NCBI GenBank assembly: GCA_045533485.1
Contig: JAZSHX010000015.1
Location: 35,471 to 99,470 of the forward strand
Reading direction: 5' to 3'
DNA from: Scatosoma sp045533485
GTDB taxonomy: Bacteria > Bacillota > Clostridia > Christensenellales > Borkfalkiaceae
Length of the DNA stretch: 64,000 nt
The position numbers and the translations under genes are program-made. Below are positions 61,884 through 64,000 of this stretch, in pieces. The notes under the pieces were generated by a model. The model saw only the letters and a program-made list of their open reading frames with translations. It ran no database searches and was not told where the DNA came from. Position 1 is the stretch's first letter, and the number at the start of each line of letters is the position of its first letter.

Positions 61884-62693
61884 TTAGCATTTTCTAAAAT
61901 TCGCAGGTGTTGTACCCACCAGTTTTTTGAATACTGTATTAAAATGACTTAAACTGGAAAAACCGATTTTGTTGGAAATATCCACGATGCCAAGGTTTGT
62001 ATTTTTCAATAAACCGCAAGCGTAATCAATTTTCTTTTGTGTGAAATATTTCACGAAAGACGTATGGTAATATTTTTGAAAGGCTTGCGTTACAATAGGT
62101 TGCGAATACCCCGACAGTGTGTACAGCTCCGAAATGGGACTTTCATAATATTCGGGCAAGCAAACCTTGTCCACAAAGTTAGTCAGCCACGACGGACATT
62201 TTAACGCGTCTATATTTTCGTTGCCGCGGCGAAGAAACACGTAAAAAATTTCATTTAATAAATGATACAACGCAATTTTGTATGCGTTTTTGTCTTGTTG
62301 GTGTTGCAACGCTTCGTGCACCAACTTATCAATATGCAAAAATTCCGCATCCGATAAGGTGATCGTATGGTTCTTAAAAACGTCCTTGTTGAGCGCCGTG
62401 CCGAAATATTCGCACAAATTTAGATATACGTTTGGCAAAAAACCGATATTGATATGCGTTGCGCCGTGCATCGCTTCAATGGAGTGCACGTCTTCGGGAG
62501 TTATAAAAAACGCTTGTCGCTTTTTAAGGTTCTTCGGCGGCTCATCATTCAAAAAATGCACGATTGTGCCGCGATTGCATATCGCAAATTCATAATAATC
62601 GTGCCCGTGCGTTCCTGCTAACTTATCCAGCCAAATATGCAAATCAACGTCCAAATCGGGGGTATATTGTCGAAAATTTCTTATTCCTACCAT
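61884..62693 (-). CDS. AraC-family transcriptional regulator
   Basis: 269 residues. N-terminal cupin sensor (about 18-95; HDYYEFAICNRGTIVHFLN, AFFITPEDVHSIEAMHG) and C-terminal double helix-turn-helix (about 165-265; SPISELYTLSGYSQPIVTQAFQKYYHTSFVKYFTQKKIDYACGLL, then GFSSLSHFNTVFKKLVGTTPANFRK). Unlike the other two AraC genes it has a normal leader with AAGGAG six bases before the ATG. It precedes the GH125 gene in the direction of transcription but is cut off from it by a terminator. Likely controls sugar genes nearby. Confidence 0.9.
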   Translation of the reverse strand: MVGIRNFRQYTPDLDVDLHIWLDKLAGTHGHDYYEFAICNRGTIVHFLNDEPPKNLKKRQAFFITPEDVHSIEAMHGATHINIGFLPNVYLNLCEYFGTALNKDVFKNHTITLSDAEFLHIDKLVHEALQHQQDKNAYKIALYHLLNEIFYVFLRRGNENIDALKCPSWLTNFVDKVCLPEYYESPISELYTLSGYSQPIVTQAFQKYYHTSFVKYFTQKKIDYACGLLKNTNLGIVDISNKIGFSSLSHFNTVFKKLVGTTPANFRKC

Positions 62694-62754
62694 ATCACAC
62701 TCCTTATTTTCTACTCATATTTTTGCAAAGAATTGTTATATTCAGCTTGATCAT

Positions 62755-62783
62755 ATTATAGCACAATTTTTTACACATGTCAA
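62755..62783 (-). promoter_or_regulatory. Promoter of the third AraC gene
   Basis: -35 TTGACA (62778-62783), 17-bp spacer, -10 TATAAT (62755-62760). Confidence 0.8.
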
Positions 62784-62821
62784 TATCTTTTATAAAATTC
62801 GCAAATTTACATATAAAAATA

Positions 62822-62859
62822 GAACACATCACGATAGATTTCTCTAAAATGATGTGTTC
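62822..62859. terminator. Hairpin between GGGtGRT and AraC genes
   Basis: Perfect arms GAACACATCA/TGATGTGTTC with an 18-nt loop; T-rich on both sides. Confidence 0.55.
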
Positions 62860-62929
62860 CACTTTTTTGTTTTTAATTTTTCGCGATTTGATTTTTACAA
62901 TGCTCTATACGAACTTATAAAATCGCTAA

Positions 62930-62950
62930 AAGCCTTATAAATAAAGGCTT
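62930..62950 (-). terminator. Terminator at the end of the GGGtGRT gene
   Basis: AAGCCTT/AAGGCTT arms overlapping the stop codon, followed by TTTAGC. Confidence 0.55.
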
Positions 62951-63947
62951 ATTTCATTGCTTCTTCGATAGCAACTGCGCAAGCAACCGTCATACCAACC
63001 ATCGGGTTGTTACCTGCACCAATCAAGCCCATCATTTCTACGTGTGCAGGAACGGACGAAGAGCCAGCAAATTGCGCGTCGGAGTGCATTCTGCCCATCG
63101 TATCCGTCATACCGTAGGATGCAGGGCCAGCCGCCATGTTATCGGGGTGCAACGTTCTACCCGTACCGCCGCCGGATGCAACCGAGAAATATTTTACGCC
63201 GTTTTCAACGCACCATTTCTTGTACGTACCTGCAACGGGGTGTTGGAAACGCGTGGGGTTGGTGGAGTTACCCGTAATGGATACGCCTACGTTTTCAAGC
63301 TTCATGATAGCAACGCCTTCGGATACGGAATCCGCACCGTAGCATTTCACTTTTGCTCTATCGCCGTCGGAGAACGCTTTTTCATAAACTACCTTTACCG
63401 TTTCCGTAGCGTGGTCAAATTCCGTTTCAACGAACGTGAAGCCGTTGATTCTGGAAATGATATACGCAGCGTCTTTACCCAAACCGTTCAAAACAACGCG
63501 AAGGGGTTGTTTTCTTACTTTGTTAGCGTTAAGCGCGATAGAAATTGCGCCTTCTGCAGCCGCGAAGGATTCGTGACCGGCAAGGAAGCAGAAGCATTCC
63601 GTTTCATCGGACAAAAGCATTGCGCCAAGGTTGCCGTGGCCAAGACCTACTTGGCGGTTTTGCGCAACCGAACCGGGGATACAGAACGCTTGCAAACCGA
63701 TACCGATTGCAGCAGCCGCGTCGGAAGCTTTCGTGCAACCTTTCTTGATAGCGATTGCCGAACCTACCGTGTATGCCCAAACTGCGTTTTCAAAACAGAT
63801 AGGTTGTCCTGCGCGCACGATTTTATCACAGTCAACGCCTTTTTCAAGGCAGTTATCTCTACATTCTTCTACGGACGAAATGCCGTTTTCTTTCAACACG
63901 TCGTTGATTTTATCGATTCTTCTTTCGTAACCTTCAAATAATGACAT
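62949..63947 (-). CDS. GGGtGRT family protein of unknown function
   Basis: 332 residues. The name-giving motif appears as SGGGTGRTLHPDNMA (about 258-272), with LGHGNLGAMLLSDETECFCF and AGHESFAAAEGAISIAL as other conserved stretches. Several cysteines (CRDNCLEKGVDC near 29-40, CFCF near 117-120) could bind metal. The family is conserved in anaerobes and, to my knowledge, has no assigned reaction. No signal or membrane segment. AGGAGG lies nine bases before the ATG. A further gene ends just upstream and is likely in the same operon. Confidence 0.9.
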   Translation of the reverse strand: MSLFEGYERRIDKINDVLKENGISSVEECRDNCLEKGVDCDKIVRAGQPICFENAVWAYTVGSAIAIKKGCTKASDAAAAIGIGLQAFCIPGSVAQNRQVGLGHGNLGAMLLSDETECFCFLAGHESFAAAEGAISIALNANKVRKQPLRVVLNGLGKDAAYIISRINGFTFVETEFDHATETVKVVYEKAFSDGDRAKVKCYGADSVSEGVAIMKLENVGVSITGNSTNPTRFQHPVAGTYKKWCVENGVKYFSVASGGGTGRTLHPDNMAAGPASYGMTDTMGRMHSDAQFAGSSSVPAHVEMMGLIGAGNNPMVGMTVACAVAIEEAMK

Positions 63948-63962
63948 TTGCTTGTCCTCCTA

Positions 63963-64000
63963 TTACTCTTTACGAGGGTCGATAAACTTAACCGCGCCCT
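63963..64000 (-). CDS. C-terminal end of an upstream gene
   Basis: Only the last codons are in the window, reading GAVKFIDPRKE followed by TAA. It ends 15 bp before the GGGtGRT start, so the two are probably co-transcribed. Too short to name. Confidence 0.6.
   Translation of the reverse strand, partial: GAVKFIDPRKE

Noticed and set aside
63042..63941. 299-residue reading frame on the + strand
   Set aside because: Antisense to the conserved GGGtGRT gene over nearly its full length; no ribosome site.
1..64000. CRISPR arrays, insertion sequences, rRNA genes, replication origin
   Set aside because: No regularly spaced short repeats, no transposase, no rRNA sequence and no DnaA-box cluster were seen; the repeats present are within-gene or single pairs.

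Overview
The window reads as a chromosomal stretch of a strictly anaerobic Clostridia-type Bacillota. The signs are Spo0A, GlgD-type glycogen synthesis, class III (glycyl-radical) ribonucleotide reductase, Pta-AckA acetate formation, YceD-L32, TmcAL, and AT-rich intergenic DNA with clear sigma-A promoters and AGGAGG-type ribosome binding sites. A lineage such as Christensenellales is possible but cannot be settled from the sequence alone. Most genes run leftwards (- strand).

Layout. 1-9.4 kb: glycogen operon glgB-glgC-glgD-glgA-glgP, followed by a cut-off GH13 amylase-type gene. 9.7-13.2 kb: polA-coaE, with a 24-bp repeat on each side of coaE, then tRNA-Leu. 13.3-14.3 kb: an eroded mobile-element gene fragment next to that tRNA. 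14.4-17.3 kb: a Spo0A homologue without its phosphorylation site, an ABC-F ATPase and acyl carrier protein. 17.4-29.4 kb: a leftward run uvrC, HAD phosphatase, U32 protein, mutS2, deacetylase, M16 peptidase, deoxyinosine glycosylase, tex (DNA/RNA repair and maintenance). 29.5-32.4 kb: ArsR-type regulator and copper ATPase whose last domain is probably also made separately as a CopZ chaperone. 32.5-36.9 kb: rpmF-yceD, pta-ackA, tmcAL and tRNA-Thr. 37-44.3 kb: a secreted unknown protein, nrdD-nrdG with NrdR boxes, a strikingly degenerate Rho, an MBL hydrolase, a DUF1934 protein and tyrA.

44.4-62.7 kb is the accessory part. An AraC regulator with an ABC exporter is followed by a block of unknown surface and sugar-related genes: a 1301-residue lipoprotein, two paralogous TIM-barrel-like proteins (one lipoprotein, one without a signal), a structured leader, a 50-residue small protein and a 722-residue secreted protein. 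The two large secreted proteins share five copies of a module marked by FTGNNMP. Opposite and beyond them lie a second AraC regulator, a GH78 rhamnosidase-like enzyme, a GH125 mannosidase-like enzyme and a third AraC regulator. A 47-bp element (41/47 identical) covers the -35 region of both the large lipoprotein gene and the GH78 gene, tying them into one regulon, and two of the AraC genes look leaderless. I regard this block as the best candidate for an undescribed glycan-handling system. The window ends in a GGGtGRT-family gene and the last codons of an upstream gene.
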